In this document: positions 1-9,085 of the stretch, piece by piece
Position numbering within the stretch: the stretch's first letter is position 1
Layout of the letters: each line of letters begins with the position of its first letter
Source of the DNA: Acidobacteriota bacterium
Lineage (GTDB): Bacteria; Acidobacteriota; Blastocatellia; Pyrinomonadales; Pyrinomonadaceae
Reading direction: 5' to 3'
Assembly: GCA_003222895.1 (NCBI GenBank)
Contig: QHXI01000087.1
Span: 1 to 46,463 of the forward strand
DNA length: 46,463 nt
The notes under the pieces: generated by a model
What the model saw: only the letters and a program-made list of their open reading frames with translations
What the model was told of the DNA's origin: nothing
Database searches by the model: none
Made by a program: the position numbers and the translations under genes

Positions 1-1
1 G

Positions 2-109
2 GCTGCGACCTTCCTGAAAGATCATCCGGAATATGGATGGATGAACGGGATTTTGCAGGATATGCCTTCGCGTCCGTGGACCACTTTCACCAGCAGCATG
101 AGGAAGTGA
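2..109 (+). CDS. C-terminal fragment of an unrecognised protein
   Basis: An open frame enters from the left edge and ends at TGA 107-109, giving 35 residues that include HPEYGWMNGIL and PSRPWTTFTSS. The tryptophan- and proline-rich ending looks like genuine protein, and a stable hairpin begins 8 bases after the stop, which fits a gene end. The start lies outside the window. I do not recognise the family and assign no function. Confidence 0.55.
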   Translation, partial: AATFLKDHPEYGWMNGILQDMPSRPWTTFTSSMRK

Positions 110-110
110 C

Positions 111-144
111 AAAAAAACCGCTCGGTGGATCTCACACCGAGCGG
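111..144. terminator. Perfect 10-bp hairpin behind the left-edge gene
   Basis: CCGCTCGGTG (118-127) pairs exactly with CACCGAGCGG (135-144) around a 7-base loop. A run of seven A precedes it at 111-117, so on the minus strand it is a hairpin followed by seven T, the classical intrinsic terminator shape. No T tract follows on the plus strand. The plus-strand gene ending at 109 may still use it as a 3' end. Confidence 0.6.
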
Positions 145-380
145 TGAATCACAGGAGGTATCGAGTGTTATCGTGCGCTGCTGATCACCTTCAGGGGTGC
201 TGCGCTATCGAATAACCTCGATTGCTAAGATGGCTCCATCCAGGACTTGGGTTGCTAATCGAGCAACCACCGCGCACAGGAATATAAATCGGATCCGAGA
301 AGTTCAAGTATTGCCCGGCGATTATTGTCGCGAGAAAAAACAACTCGAGTTGCTCAGCCTCATCCGCATCTGCGAACGCA

Positions 381-390
381 ATGCTATAAT
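381..390 (+). promoter_or_regulatory. Extended -10 promoter element for the DnaC-like gene
   Basis: TGCTATAAT at 382-390 matches the extended -10 consensus (TGnTATAAT) exactly and lies about 30 bases before the ATG at 421. No good -35 box sits 16-18 bases upstream, as is common for extended -10 promoters. Confidence 0.5.
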
Positions 391-420
391 TAAATCTTCT
401 CAATAGAAGCGCAAAGCGAA

Positions 421-1224
421 ATGACCCCAACCGAAAAATCCGAGCGCCTGCGCATCCTCAAGCCTGCAACGACGGAAGAGCCGGACGCGACGCCTCAGAA
501 AGCCGATCGCGTTCCTGACGCCGCTTGCCCTCGTTGTTTCGGCACGGGTATGGAAATCGTGCCCGGCGGAGGCGCGCGGCGCTGCGATTGTCAGACCTCC
601 GATCATCTTCAGCAGTTGTTTCAAAACGCGCGTATCCCGGCGCGATATCAACATTGTACGCTCGCGAATTACGATGCCGGCGATTCTGAGTCGATGTGGA
701 TAGCCAAACGCGAAGCGCAAATCGTGCTCGACGATTTTTTGGTAATCGATGGACGCGGTTTGGTTTTGGTAGGGCCGGTCGGAGTCGGAAAGACGCATTT
801 GGCCGTGGCGATTCTGCGCGAGTTGATCGAACGCTATCAGGTTCGCGGATTGTTCTATCAATTTGGCGCACTGCTTCGTCGCATTCAGGATTCTTACAAC
901 CCCATCTCGCAAACTTCGGAACTCGCGGTCCTGCAGCCGGTTTTTGACGCCGATGTTTTGGTGCTGGACGAATTGGGCGCGTCGAAACCGACGGATTGGG
1001 TGCGCGATACGATGATGCAAATCATCAACGCGCGTTACAACGACAAGCGCATGACTATCTTCACCACGAACTTTTCAGACAAGCGCCGGAACGAAAAAGA
1101 CACGACGGAGTTGTTGGAAGATCGTATCGGAGTGCCGTTGCGTTCCCGGCTTTACGAAATGTGCAAGACTGTCGAGATCGAAGGCGAGGATTACCGAAAG
1201 CGATCTAGCGCTCAGACGGTTTAG
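421..1224 (+). CDS. DnaC/IstB-like AAA+ ATPase, putative helicase loader
   Basis: A 267-residue ATPase of the DnaC/DnaI/IstB group. Members load replicative helicase or assist transposases by remodelling DNA-bound partners in the cytoplasm. Cysteines 36, 39, 55 and 57 suggest a small N-terminal zinc finger. Walker A is GPVGVGKT at 118-125, Walker B is VLVLDE at 179-184, a sensor-1 TTN lies at 215-217, and an arginine-finger-like segment PLRSRL lies near 239-244. No transposase is adjacent, so helicase loading is more likely than IstB function. The 3' end overlaps the convergent pyrophosphatase gene by 20 bp. The family call is firm; the loader role is inference. Confidence 0.85.
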   Translation: MTPTEKSERLRILKPATTEEPDATPQKADRVPDAACPRCFGTGMEIVPGGGARRCDCQTSDHLQQLFQNARIPARYQHCTLANYDAGDSESMWIAKREAQIVLDDFLVIDGRGLVLVGPVGVGKTHLAVAILRELIERYQVRGLFYQFGALLRRIQDSYNPISQTSELAVLQPVFDADVLVLDELGASKPTDWVRDTMMQIINARYNDKRMTIFTTNFSDKRRNEKDTTELLEDRIGVPLRSRLYEMCKTVEIEGEDYRKRSSAQTV

Positions 1225-1738
1225 CTGAGTATCGCTCCTGGCACTCACTAACAATCTCGCGCGCCTTCTCAGCATTTTCCCAACCAATAATTCGCGTTGT
1301 CTTCGCTTCCAACTCTTTGTAAACAGAAAAGAAGTGTTCGATCCCGCGCAACAGGTGCGGATACAAGCTGTCGTAATCCGTGACGTTTTCATAAATCGGA
1401 TTACTTGTACCCACGGCGAGGATTTTTTCGTCTTCCTTCGCCTGATCGATCATCTTCAGCACGCCGATCGGACGCACAGTCATCACGCATCCGGTAAAGC
1501 TCGGCGCGTCAACCAAAACCAGCACGTCAAGCGGATCGCCGTCGAGACTCAGCGTGCTCGGAATGAAACCGTAATCGCCGGGATAATGAACCGGAGAAAA
1601 AAGATTTCGGTCGAGTCGAAAGACATGAAATTGTTTGTCGTATTCGTACTTGTTGGTGTCGCCGCGCGGGATTTCGATAACTGCGTTGACTTCAGCGGGT
1701 GCGCCGTCGCCAATCGGCAATGCCAGATAGTTGGTCAT
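1205..1738 (-). CDS. ppa: Inorganic pyrophosphatase, family I
   Basis: A 177-residue soluble enzyme that hydrolyses pyrophosphate to two phosphates and so pulls biosynthetic polymerisation forward. The family I signature DGDPLDVLV at 66-74 supplies metal-binding aspartates D66, D68 and D71. E22, K30, Y52 and Y56 fall in the expected active-site segments (IEIPRGD and HYPGDYGFIP). The length is typical. It lies 52 bp downstream of the DksA-like gene on the same strand and may be co-transcribed with it. Its tail overlaps the convergent ATPase gene. Confidence 0.95.
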   Translation of the reverse strand: MTNYLALPIGDGAPAEVNAVIEIPRGDTNKYEYDKQFHVFRLDRNLFSPVHYPGDYGFIPSTLSLDGDPLDVLVLVDAPSFTGCVMTVRPIGVLKMIDQAKEDEKILAVGTSNPIYENVTDYDSLYPHLLRGIEHFFSVYKELEAKTTRIIGWENAEKAREIVSECQERYSAKPSER

Positions 1739-1790
1739 CGTCTTTGAGAGTTCAATCCGAATTGCGTTGCGATAGCGCGAGCCTTGATCA

Positions 1791-2165
1791 TCAAAGCGAC
1801 GGACCCGCCGTTTGACCCTTCATCGCTTCGATTGTAGCCTGGCACGCCGCATCGTACCGAGCGGTCGGCATCGCTTCCAACCTTCGCTGGTCAATCGGCT
1901 GATTGCAACGAATACAAATCCCGTACGAGCCTTCACTCATCCGCATCAACGCCTGATCAATATCGGCAACCATCTGCGATTCGCGGTCGCCTAGCTTAAG
2001 CGCCAGCTCCTGAATGACATCACGCAGTGCCAGATCGGAACTCTCTTTCGCGTCATCGTTCGCAACCTCAAGCGCTTGCATCTGATCTTCGTCGATATGC
2101 TGCGCGTGGCGGCGCAACTCAGAAAGTAAAAGCTGTTTGAAGTGTTCGCATTCGGTTGCGTTCAT
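1791..2165 (-). CDS. DksA/TraR-type zinc-finger protein with one cysteine replaced
   Basis: The 124-residue protein has an N-terminal helical region, then a DksA/TraR C4-type finger (CIRC at 84-87, continuing NQPIDQRRLEAMPTARY). Family members bind the RNA polymerase secondary channel and tune transcription with ppGpp. The third zinc cysteine is missing: the usual YCxxC reads Y104-D105-A-A-C108. An open frame extends to 2261, but the ATG at 2165 is preferred because a strong minus-strand promoter lies at 2209-2236, inside the longer frame, and because family homology begins after it. It is divergent from the TauE-type gene. Whether it still binds zinc is uncertain. Confidence 0.85.
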   Translation of the reverse strand: MNATECEHFKQLLLSELRRHAQHIDEDQMQALEVANDDAKESSDLALRDVIQELALKLGDRESQMVADIDQALMRMSEGSYGICIRCNQPIDQRRLEAMPTARYDAACQATIEAMKGQTAGPSL

Positions 2166-2208
2166 TTTTGATTTGAATTTCACTTGTTCAGTTTGGTTCG
2201 GGACGCGA

Positions 2209-2236
2209 ATTATATCAAGCGGCCAGTGACAGCAAA
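2209..2236 (-). promoter_or_regulatory. Promoter of the DksA-like gene
   Basis: Read on the minus strand, TGATATAAT (2217-2209) is a perfect extended -10. TTTGCT (2236-2231) stands 16 bases upstream as a plausible -35. The start codon at 2165 is about 44 bases downstream. Confidence 0.6.
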
Positions 2237-2304
2237 ACGCGGGCCATTTGCTCGCACCCATTCGTTATGGTTTCATGCTGAACTCTATTAACTGTCTTTG
2301 GCCG

Positions 2305-3075
2305 ATGAACCCAGTTACAACCATTACTTTGCTAATCGCGGCGCTGATTTTTGTCGTGGCCTTGCTCTATTCGACCGTCGGGCACGCCGGCGCGTCCGGT
2401 TATCTCGCGGCGATGGCGCTGTTTGGCATCTCGCCTTTGGTGATGAAGCCGACCGCGCTCGTGCTGAATATTCTCGTCGCGATCATTGGAACTGTCCGGT
2501 TTTATCGCGCCGGATTTTTTTCGTGGCGGGTCTTCTGGCCATTTGTCATCACCTCGATTCCGGCATCATTCGTCGGTGGGGCCATGACTTTGCCTGTCCC
2601 TGTATACAAATCGATCGTCGGCATTGTCCTGCTTTACAGCGCCGTGCGCCTGTTCTTTAGCGCAAGTCGTGCCGATCAGAACGAGACAACGCCTCCACCG
2701 ATTGTTCTGGCGCTAATCATCGGTGCGGCGATTGGCTTGCTGTCGGGATTGACTGGAGTCGGCGGCGGAATTTTTCTCAGCCCGGTCCTGCTGTTGATGC
2801 ATTGGGCCAGGACGAGAGAGACATCCGGCGTCGCGGTTGCATTCATTCTGGTCAATTCAATCGCGGGATTGTTGGGCCATGTGTCATCGGTTTCGCTTGT
2901 GCCCGTCCAGATACTCTATTGGGCGCCGGCGGCGTTGATGGGCGGTTGGATTGGAACGATCCTGGGGACGAGGGTGCTGCCGGTGGCCGGCATCAGGCGC
3001 TGGCTGTCTTTGGTCTTAGTGCTCGCCGGCGGAAAGTTGTTATGGGAAGTTATTGTCCTGCTGCTCCACAGATGA
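2305..3075 (+). CDS. TauE/SafE-family membrane transporter
   Basis: A 256-residue polytopic inner-membrane protein of the sulfite exporter TauE/SafE family, which exports sulfite, sulfoacetate or other small anions; the substrate here is unknown. Two diagnostic loops are visible, HAGASGYLAAMALFG near the N-terminus and LLSGLTGVGGGIFLSP near the middle, the inverted halves of the fold. About seven or eight hydrophobic segments follow. The frame opens at 2248, but the ATG at 2305 places the first membrane helix right after the start, as in relatives. The last 26 bp overlap the convergent gene. Confidence 0.85.
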   Translation: MNPVTTITLLIAALIFVVALLYSTVGHAGASGYLAAMALFGISPLVMKPTALVLNILVAIIGTVRFYRAGFFSWRVFWPFVITSIPASFVGGAMTLPVPVYKSIVGIVLLYSAVRLFFSASRADQNETTPPPIVLALIIGAAIGLLSGLTGVGGGIFLSPVLLLMHWARTRETSGVAVAFILVNSIAGLLGHVSSVSLVPVQILYWAPAALMGGWIGTILGTRVLPVAGIRRWLSLVLVLAGGKLLWEVIVLLLHR

Positions 3076-4015
3076 GTTCGGCCGCGAGCAACGGAACCAT
3101 CAACTCGTGATGGCCGGTGATCGCGAAACCTTTCCCAGCTCCACCCGCAGTCGGACGGCGCACAACATTCGTAAGTGGGCGATACGATTGAATGAAATCG
3201 AAATTCGCAGTCGTGATGTCGTTCAGTTCGTGTCCGAGATTACGAACCAACGTCACGCACTTGAGAAAAACTTCCGGCAGCGTGACGGCTGAACCAATGT
3301 TGAGATAGACACCACCGCCATTCATTCGCCGTACAATTTCCGTCAATAAGCGAAAGTCTGTAAGCGATGTTGCGCCCAGCGCTGCGCCATCTGCGGCCGG
3401 ATGAAAATGAGCGATGTCACCACCGATCGTCAGATGCGCGGTGAATGGAATTCGGGCTTTGTAGGCTGCGCACAAAAGCGAAACGTTTTCGTGCCCAGGC
3501 TTCAACGCGAGTACTGCCCGACCTAGCGCTTCAGCAAGGCCAATCTGATCGCGTGCTCCGTCCCGCGCAGCGTCGTTGAGAAGTTTGCCGGTTTCTTCGG
3601 CACCGCCGAATACGCCTTCGCCAAGCGTCGCGTCGACATCTTCCGACGTCGATCCAACCATCGCGATTTCTGCATCATGAATAAGCACCGAACCGTTTGA
3701 TGCGATCGCGTTAACGAAGCCACGCTTCATTAGATCAATGATGACTGGAGAGAGGCCGGTCTTGATCACGTGACCGCCAATTCCCCACACAATCGGTTTA
3801 CCGAGCGATCGCGCGCGCCGCATTCGGCCGGCAATCTCGCGCAGGCTCTGAACCGCTAGAATATTCGGCAGCGATTCCAGGTATTCGCGCAAAGACGATT
3901 CGTCGGTAATCGGTTTTGCGAAATCAGACACTGTTACTTTGCTGGGACGCGATGCGAGCGGATAGGTGTGAACTTCGTCGAGACTTATTGGCTGGAGACC
4001 CTCGTAGGTGGACAT
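3050..4015 (-). CDS. Deoxyhypusine-synthase-like protein (tentative)
   Basis: A 321-residue cytoplasmic protein. Segments such as WGIGGHVIKTGLSPVIIDLM and the following NAIASNG resemble the NAD-binding Rossmann-like fold of deoxyhypusine synthase (DS) relatives, where a glycine-rich loop precedes a helix and a conserved TGA/NGS turn. Other conserved-looking blocks are GGDIAHFHPAADGA and NIGSAVTLPEVFLK. I do not find the lysine-containing catalytic motif of true deoxyhypusine synthase, so the enzyme activity should not be assumed. It lies 15 bp upstream of the uvrA stop region on the same strand. Its 3' end overlaps the convergent TauE-type gene. The gene is real; the family assignment is moderate. 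Confidence 0.5.
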   Translation of the reverse strand: MSTYEGLQPISLDEVHTYPLASRPSKVTVSDFAKPITDESSLREYLESLPNILAVQSLREIAGRMRRARSLGKPIVWGIGGHVIKTGLSPVIIDLMKRGFVNAIASNGSVLIHDAEIAMVGSTSEDVDATLGEGVFGGAEETGKLLNDAARDGARDQIGLAEALGRAVLALKPGHENVSLLCAAYKARIPFTAHLTIGGDIAHFHPAADGAALGATSLTDFRLLTEIVRRMNGGGVYLNIGSAVTLPEVFLKCVTLVRNLGHELNDITTANFDFIQSYRPLTNVVRRPTAGGAGKGFAITGHHELMVPLLAAELICGAAGQ

Positions 4016-4030
4016 TCGCGGCGGAGTATA

Positions 4031-6898
4031 TCACGCACCATTATCAGACTGAGTCCTTGCCAGCGCGTTGCGTGCGCCATTCTGTTTTCTATTCCCATTC
4101 AGCAACGGCTTCAACACACTCCCGGTATGCGATCGCTTTACTGCCGCAACTTCTTCCGGCGTGCCACTGGCAACCACGCGGCCGCCCTGCGCGCCGCCTT
4201 CCGGACCGAGGTCGATGATGTAGTCGGCGCTTTTGATCACGTCGAGATTATGTTCGATCACGATTACGGTATTTCCGACGCTGACCAGACGCTGCAGCAC
4301 GTCCAGTAGCTTGTGCACGTCGGCAAAATGAAGCCCAGTGGTTGGCTCATCGAGGATGTAGATCGTACGTCCGGTAGCGCGCTTGGAAAGTTCTTTCGCC
4401 AGTTTGATGCGTTGCGCCTCGCCGCCGGACAGTGTCGTTGCCGATTGTCCCAACTTGATGTAACCCAAACCAACATCCAGCAACGTCTGCAGCTTCGGCT
4501 TGATCTGCGGAATGTTTGCGAGAACCGGCAAAGCTTCTTCCACCGTCGTATCGAGTAAATCAGCGATCGATTTTCCTTTATAGGTTACACCCAACGTTTC
4601 GCGGTTATAGCGCGCGCCGCGGCAAACGTCGCAGAGCACGTAAACGTCCGGTAAAAAATTCATTTCGATCCGCTTGAGGCCTTCGCCTTCGCAGGCTTCG
4701 CAGCGACCGCCCCTCACATTGAAAGAAAACCGGCCCGGCTTGTATCCGCGCTCACGCGACTCAGGCAGCATCGCGTAAAGCTCGCGAATCGGCGTGAAGA
4801 GCCCGGTGTAGGTTGCCGGATTCGATCGCGGCGTCCGGCCGATCGGCGATTGATCGATCTCAATCACTTTGTCGATGTAATCAAGGCCTTCGATCAACTG
4901 GTGCGCGCCCGGTTCTTCGAGCGATCCGTACAGGTTCTTGGCCAGGGCTCGATAAAGAATGTCCGCGACTAAAGTCGATTTACCGGAACCTGAGACACCG
5001 GTCACAACCGTCAACAATCCCAACGGAAACGTTACGTCGATCGCTTTCAGATTGTGGTGATGCGCGCCGCGCACGACGATCGCTTTGCCATTCGGGAGCC
5101 GGCGTTCCGTCGGCACTGGAATCTTTCGTTCGCCGCGAATATAAAGCCCGGTGATCGATTCAGGGTTGTTTGCGATGTCAGAAGGATCGCCCAGCGCCAC
5201 AACCGTTCCGCCATGCGTTCCTGCCCCGGGACCAAGGTCGACGACGTAATCCGCGCGCCGAATCGTCTCTTCGTCATGTTCGACGACGACGACTGTGTTG
5301 CCGAGATCGCGCAGCGCCGCCAACGTATCGAGCAGACGCCGATTGTCGCGTGGATGCAAACCGATCGACGGTTCGTCGAGAACGTAAAGCACGCCACGAA
5401 GCTGCGAACCAATCTGCGTTGCGAGACGAATGCGCTGCCCTTCGCCGCCAGACAAAGTTGCTGATGGCCGATCGAGAGTTATATAACCAAGGCCAACTGT
5501 TTCCAGAAATTGCAGGCGGGATTTGATCTCGCGCAGCACTAATCCGGCGATCTGTTCCTCGCGCTTGTCGAGCCTGATTCGATCGAAGGCTTCGATCGCG
5601 TCGGCTATCGTCATCGACGTGTAATCAGAAATCCCGCGACCTCCGATCCGTACCGCCAGCGAGTCCGCACGCAAGCGGCGGCCACCGCACACGCTGCAAA
5701 CAGCAGGTGAAACCATCTCTTCAATCGCGACGCGAACTTTTTCCGATGGCGCTTCGTCCAAGCGCTCGCGCAACCACGGCAACGCGCCGCGCCACGGGCT
5801 CTTGTATGAATAAAGGCCCTGCCGAAATTTCATTTGCGCGGACAAGCCGTTAAGGAATGCGTCTCGAACTTCATTCGGCAGATCGGCGAATCGAGCCTTC
5901 GGATCAGCTTTGAAATGATTGATGATCGCCAGCAGCGCGCTGCGCAGATAAGCAGAGCCGGCTTTGTCGGCCGCTGCCATGAACGGAAGATCTTCCGCAA
6001 TTTCGTCCGGGTGCGGAATCAATTTCGCCGGATCAATTTCGAGCACGGTGCCGAGCCCGTGACAATGCTTGCAGGCGCCGTACGCCGAGTTGAACGAGAA
6101 CGAGCGTGGCTCGAGCGGCGGCACATTGATGCCGCAATTCACGCACGCCATTTTTTCCGAATACAACTTTTCCTCGCCGTCGATCACTGAAACCAGAACG
6201 GCTCCGCCCGTAAGCTTCAGCGCGGTGCGAATCGATTCCCCCAGGCGCTCGTTAATGCCCGACTTGATCAGCAAACGATCGATGACCGCTTCGATTGAAT
6301 GATTCCGGCGTTTGTCGAGACGAATGTCTTCATCGAGTGAGCGCAACTCGCCGTCGATGCGCGCTCGGATGAAACCATCGCGTGCCAGCTTCGCTAACTC
6401 TTTCTTGAACTCGCCTTTCCGGCCGCGAACGATCGGCGCGAGAATCATGACCCGCTCACCTTCGGGAAGTGCCAGCACGTTTTGCAAAATCTGATCGACG
6501 CTCTGACGGGTGATTGTCTGTCCGCACTGCGGGCAATGCGGCTGGCCGATTGATGAGAAGAGCAGACGTAGATAATCGTAAATCTCGGTGACCGTGCCGA
6601 CGGTTGAACGCGGGCTGCGAGCGACGGTCTTTTGCTCGATGGAGATCGCGGGAGACAATCCTTCGACGGAATCGACGTCAGGTTTTTCTAATTGATCGAG
6701 AAACTGGCGCGCGTAAGCCGACAGCGATTCGACGTAGCGGCGCTGCCCTTCGGCGTAGATCGTATCGAAGGCGAGCGACGATTTTCCCGAACCCGACAGA
6801 CCGGTAATAACCGTCAGTTTGTCTCGGGGAATATCGACGTCAATATTTTTGAGGTTGTGCTGGCGTGCTCCGCGAACCGTAATGCGATCTATTGCCAT
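4031..6898 (-). CDS. uvrA: Excinuclease ABC subunit A
   Basis: A 955-residue ABC-type ATPase that finds bulky DNA lesions and loads UvrB, which is also encoded in this window at 42609. Walker A motifs are GLSGSGKS (33-40) and GVSGSGKS in the second half. Signatures [12 protein letters not shown] and [12 protein letters not shown] are intact, and Cys-rich zinc modules CVNC/CKHC and CEAC/CDVC are present. The frame opens at 6943, but the protein normally begins at [10 protein letters not shown], so the ATG at 6898 is chosen; the extra 15 residues are cysteine-rich and unlike the family. No strong ribosome site is visible. It is divergent from pgsA. Confidence 0.97.
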   Translation of the reverse strand: MAIDRITVRGARQHNLKNIDVDIPRDKLTVITGLSGSGKSSLAFDTIYAEGQRRYVESLSAYARQFLDQLEKPDVDSVEGLSPAISIEQKTVARSPRSTVGTVTEIYDYLRLLFSSIGQPHCPQCGQTITRQSVDQILQNVLALPEGERVMILAPIVRGRKGEFKKELAKLARDGFIRARIDGELRSLDEDIRLDKRRNHSIEAVIDRLLIKSGINERLGESIRTALKLTGGAVLVSVIDGEEKLYSEKMACVNCGINVPPLEPRSFSFNSAYGACKHCHGLGTVLEIDPAKLIPHPDEIAEDLPFMAAADKAGSAYLRSALLAIINHFKADPKARFADLPNEVRDAFLNGLSAQMKFRQGLYSYKSPWRGALPWLRERLDEAPSEKVRVAIEEMVSPAVCSVCGGRRLRADSLAVRIGGRGISDYTSMTIADAIEAFDRIRLDKREEQIAGLVLREIKSRLQFLETVGLGYITLDRPSATLSGGEGQRIRLATQIGSQLRGVLYVLDEPSIGLHPRDNRRLLDTLAALRDLGNTVVVVEHDEETIRRADYVVDLGPGAGTHGGTVVALGDPSDIANNPESITGLYIRGERKIPVPTERRLPNGKAIVVRGAHHHNLKAIDVTFPLGLLTVVTGVSGSGKSTLVADILYRALAKNLYGSLEEPGAHQLIEGLDYIDKVIEIDQSPIGRTPRSNPATYTGLFTPIRELYAMLPESRERGYKPGRFSFNVRGGRCEACEGEGLKRIEMNFLPDVYVLCDVCRGARYNRETLGVTYKGKSIADLLDTTVEEALPVLANIPQIKPKLQTLLDVGLGYIKLGQSATTLSGGEAQRIKLAKELSKRATGRTIYILDEPTTGLHFADVHKLLDVLQRLVSVGNTVIVIEHNLDVIKSADYIIDLGPEGGAQGGRVVASGTPEEVAAVKRSHTGSVLKPLLNGNRKQNGARNALARTQSDNGA

Positions 6899-7006
6899 GA
6901 TGTTTGAAGTCGATCCGCAGCCGCACAGACAAGAATTTCGCACACTGCAGAACCGAATATCTTAACCGACACCAACACGGTCGAGCAAGCGAGCGTTTTT
7001 CGTATC

Positions 7007-7035
7007 TTGACACTCGATTTACCGAAACCTAGACT
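7007..7035 (+). promoter_or_regulatory. Promoter of pgsA
   Basis: A perfect -35 TTGACA (7007-7012) is followed after 17 bases by TAGACT (7030-7035), a 4-of-6 match to -10. The GTG start of pgsA is 31 bases further on. Confidence 0.6.
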
Positions 7036-7065
7036 GCAAATATTCCGAACCGGCGGAATACCAAA

Positions 7066-7794
7066 GTGAACCTTCCTAACGCGCTAACGCTTTCGCGAAT
7101 TTTCATCGTGCCGCTGCTGGTGGTGGTATTGCTCACACCTGTGTCTGAGAGTTGGTTGGGCGTCCCGCGCTATTTGCTGGGCATCGGAATTTTTGTCGCG
7201 GCGGCGCTGACGGATTATTTCGACGGAAAGCTGGCGCGGAGTTGGAAGCAAGTTTCAAAGCTGGGTAAGTTGCTCGATCCAATTGCGGACAAGCTTTTGA
7301 TTTCCGCCGCGCTGATCTCTCTAGTTGAGAATCATCTTGCGCCCGCCTGGGCAGTTGTGATCATCGTCGGTCGCGAATTTGCGGTTACTGGCCTGCGATC
7401 GATTGCCGCGACTGAAGGCGTCATAATCTCGGCGTCGAAGATGGGCAAGTTCAAGATGGTTGCGCAGGTCGTTACGGTTGGTCTGCTGATCCTTTCGATC
7501 TCGCCCGGAAGTTCACCGCACCTTTCGAACTTCGGGGCATCGTTTCCCGCGATCAAATTCTGGACAGTTCCGGAACTCGCCACAGCATGGTCACATCTCA
7601 CGGGACCCGAAGCGACAACATGGAATGATTGGCAAGTTCTGCTTTATACCGCTGGCCGCGCGATGCTCTGGGTCGTAGTCATCTCTGCGATGATTTCGAT
7701 GTGGGGTTATTTCAGAGCCTTCTTTACGGACGTCGTGCGCCGCGACAAATCGACGGCCAAGGCAACGACCTCGACTGCGGCAAGTCTTCAATAG
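7066..7794 (+). CDS. pgsA: CDP-diacylglycerol-glycerol-3-phosphate 3-phosphatidyltransferase
   Basis: An integral membrane enzyme (242 residues) that makes phosphatidylglycerol phosphate from CDP-diacylglycerol, the committed step to phosphatidylglycerol and cardiolipin. The CDP-alcohol phosphotransferase signature DG..AR........G...D...D is complete (DYFDGKLARSWKQVSKLG then KLLDPIADK, near residues 50-76). Translation starts with GTG, and the N-terminal MNLPNALTLSRI is classic for PgsA. Between the fourth and last membrane segments there is an extra stretch of about 45 residues (PGSSPHLSNFG to TTWNDWQ) not usual in short bacterial PgsA. A bidirectional terminator follows. Confidence 0.92.
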   Translation: MNLPNALTLSRIFIVPLLVVVLLTPVSESWLGVPRYLLGIGIFVAAALTDYFDGKLARSWKQVSKLGKLLDPIADKLLISAALISLVENHLAPAWAVVIIVGREFAVTGLRSIAATEGVIISASKMGKFKMVAQVVTVGLLILSISPGSSPHLSNFGASFPAIKFWTVPELATAWSHLTGPEATTWNDWQVLLYTAGRAMLWVVVISAMISMWGYFRAFFTDVVRRDKSTAKATTSTAASLQ

Positions 7795-7812
7795 AAACTC
7801 TGCGGGAAAAGC

Positions 7813-7858
7813 AAAAAGGCCCTTCAGCAATCCTGCTGAAGAGCCTTTCTTATTTTAT
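7813..7858. terminator. Bidirectional intrinsic terminator between pgsA and the M48 gene
   Basis: AAAGGC-C-CTTCAGCA (7815-7829) pairs with TGCTGAAG-A-GCCTTT (7834-7848) around ATCC, with one internal mismatch. T-rich sequence follows on the plus strand (TTTCTTATTTTATT). On the minus strand the stem is followed by TTTTTGCTTTT, so it can end both convergent genes. Confidence 0.9.
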
Positions 7859-7897
7859 TCGCCCTTCCTGACGGCCGGACTTCTGACCAGCTTATGG

Positions 7898-9085
7898 CTA
7901 TGGCGAAGGTGAAGGTTGAGCATCCGGAGTACGTCTCAGGGTTGGCGGAGCCGGCTTGTTCGGATCCGTCTTTTGAGTTCCATCCGGATTCGTCGTCGTC
8001 GGATCGTCCGGGGTCGGGGTTCGACGTTTCAACGTTGGACGTCCCGGCGTACCATCATCACTAGCAGCGATCGCTCCGGTGTTTGACGCACGCGCGTTTG
8101 ACAATCTCAGCAGACGATTCTTAACGCGCTGAAATTCCGAGGAGCTGATTACGTACTCTTCCTTTTCCGGAAAGCGCGCGGCCAAAGCGAGAGCTGATGC
8201 GCGACGATCAGCCGGGGCCGGGTGATCGGCGAACAGCTTCGCGATCGTTCCGGGTTTCTTTTTGTTCTTGGCTTCCAGCTTCTCAAACATCGTGGCCATC
8301 GCGCCCGGATCGTACCCAGCCGCCCACATATATTGCACGCCAAGCTTGTCAGCTTCTTCTTCGGCGCCGCGACTGAATTTCAGAAACGCCATGCCTTCAA
8401 AGAATCCGCTGCCGTTGTAAAGCACGTTACTGATGATCGGTCCGCCGAGCAGGATGCCAGCCAACATTCCGTAATCCATCAGTTGCATCTTGCGCTCGTT
8501 CTCCATCGCATGACGAGCGCAGACGTGCGCAATCTCGTGCGCCATGACGCCGGCGAGTTCAGCTTCGTTGTCAGCAGCGAGAATCAATCCCTTGTTCACG
8601 TAAAAGAATCCGCCCGGCAGCGCGAATGCATTCACTTCGTCTGAGTCGATCACTTTGATCGTGAAAGGGACCTTTGCGTCTGAGTGCAGCACGATATTCT
8701 GGCCGACGCGATTGACGTATTCGGTGATGATCGGATCGTCGACAAACTTCGCTTCCTTGTCGACCTGCGCGGCGAGCATGCGGCCCATCTTCACTTCCGA
8801 TTCAGTTCCGGCGGCGAGCTTGCCCCAAAGTCCCTTGTTGATATTCCGCTTGCCGATCATGTTCGGATCATCGTTAGTTGACAGCGGACCGCCCTTCTTT
8901 GCTTGCTGTTCCGGCGTGGACGTTGGGCTCGACTTTTGATCCTGCTGGGTCGATGGTGTTTGCGTAGACGAGTTTTGAGTTTGATTCTTGGTCTGCTGTG
9001 GCGCTGCTAATGCGCTGATGCTGCCAAACCACAGACTAGCTCCCAAGCCGACGGCGATTACGGCACGAGAGAGATGAAATTTCAT
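7898..9085 (-). CDS. Exported M48-family zinc metalloprotease
   Basis: A 395-residue exported protease, BepA/Oma1-like in outline. A signal peptide ends near ALAAPQQ (28-31), followed by a Q/T/S-rich linker. The catalytic HEIAH is at 183-187, with the third metal ligand expected in the EEEAD block near 242-246. A Pro/Thr-rich low-complexity tail (about 335-395) replaces the TPR domain of BepA. A GGAGG ribosome site lies 5 bases before ATG. M48 enzymes of this type degrade misfolded envelope proteins. The substrate is unknown. It is convergent with pgsA. Confidence 0.9.
   Translation of the reverse strand: MKFHLSRAVIAVGLGASLWFGSISALAAPQQTKNQTQNSSTQTPSTQQDQKSSPTSTPEQQAKKGGPLSTNDDPNMIGKRNINKGLWGKLAAGTESEVKMGRMLAAQVDKEAKFVDDPIITEYVNRVGQNIVLHSDAKVPFTIKVIDSDEVNAFALPGGFFYVNKGLILAADNEAELAGVMAHEIAHVCARHAMENERKMQLMDYGMLAGILLGGPIISNVLYNGSGFFEGMAFLKFSRGAEEEADKLGVQYMWAAGYDPGAMATMFEKLEAKNKKKPGTIAKLFADHPAPADRRASALALAARFPEKEEYVISSSEFQRVKNRLLRLSNARASNTGAIAASDDGTPGRPTLKRRTPTPDDPTTTNPDGTQKTDPNKPAPPTLRRTPDAQPSPSP

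Larger units (their letters stand above)
110..420. other. Gene-free stretch of about 310 bp
   Basis: The stretch holds the hairpin at 118-144 and the extended -10 element at 381-390. Between them I see no convincing gene. Short open frames on both strands lack ribosome sites and recognisable protein character. Confidence 0.5.

Noticed and set aside
6899-6943. Upstream start for uvrA
   Set aside because: It adds 15 cysteine-rich residues not seen in UvrA; the family N-terminus starts at 6898.
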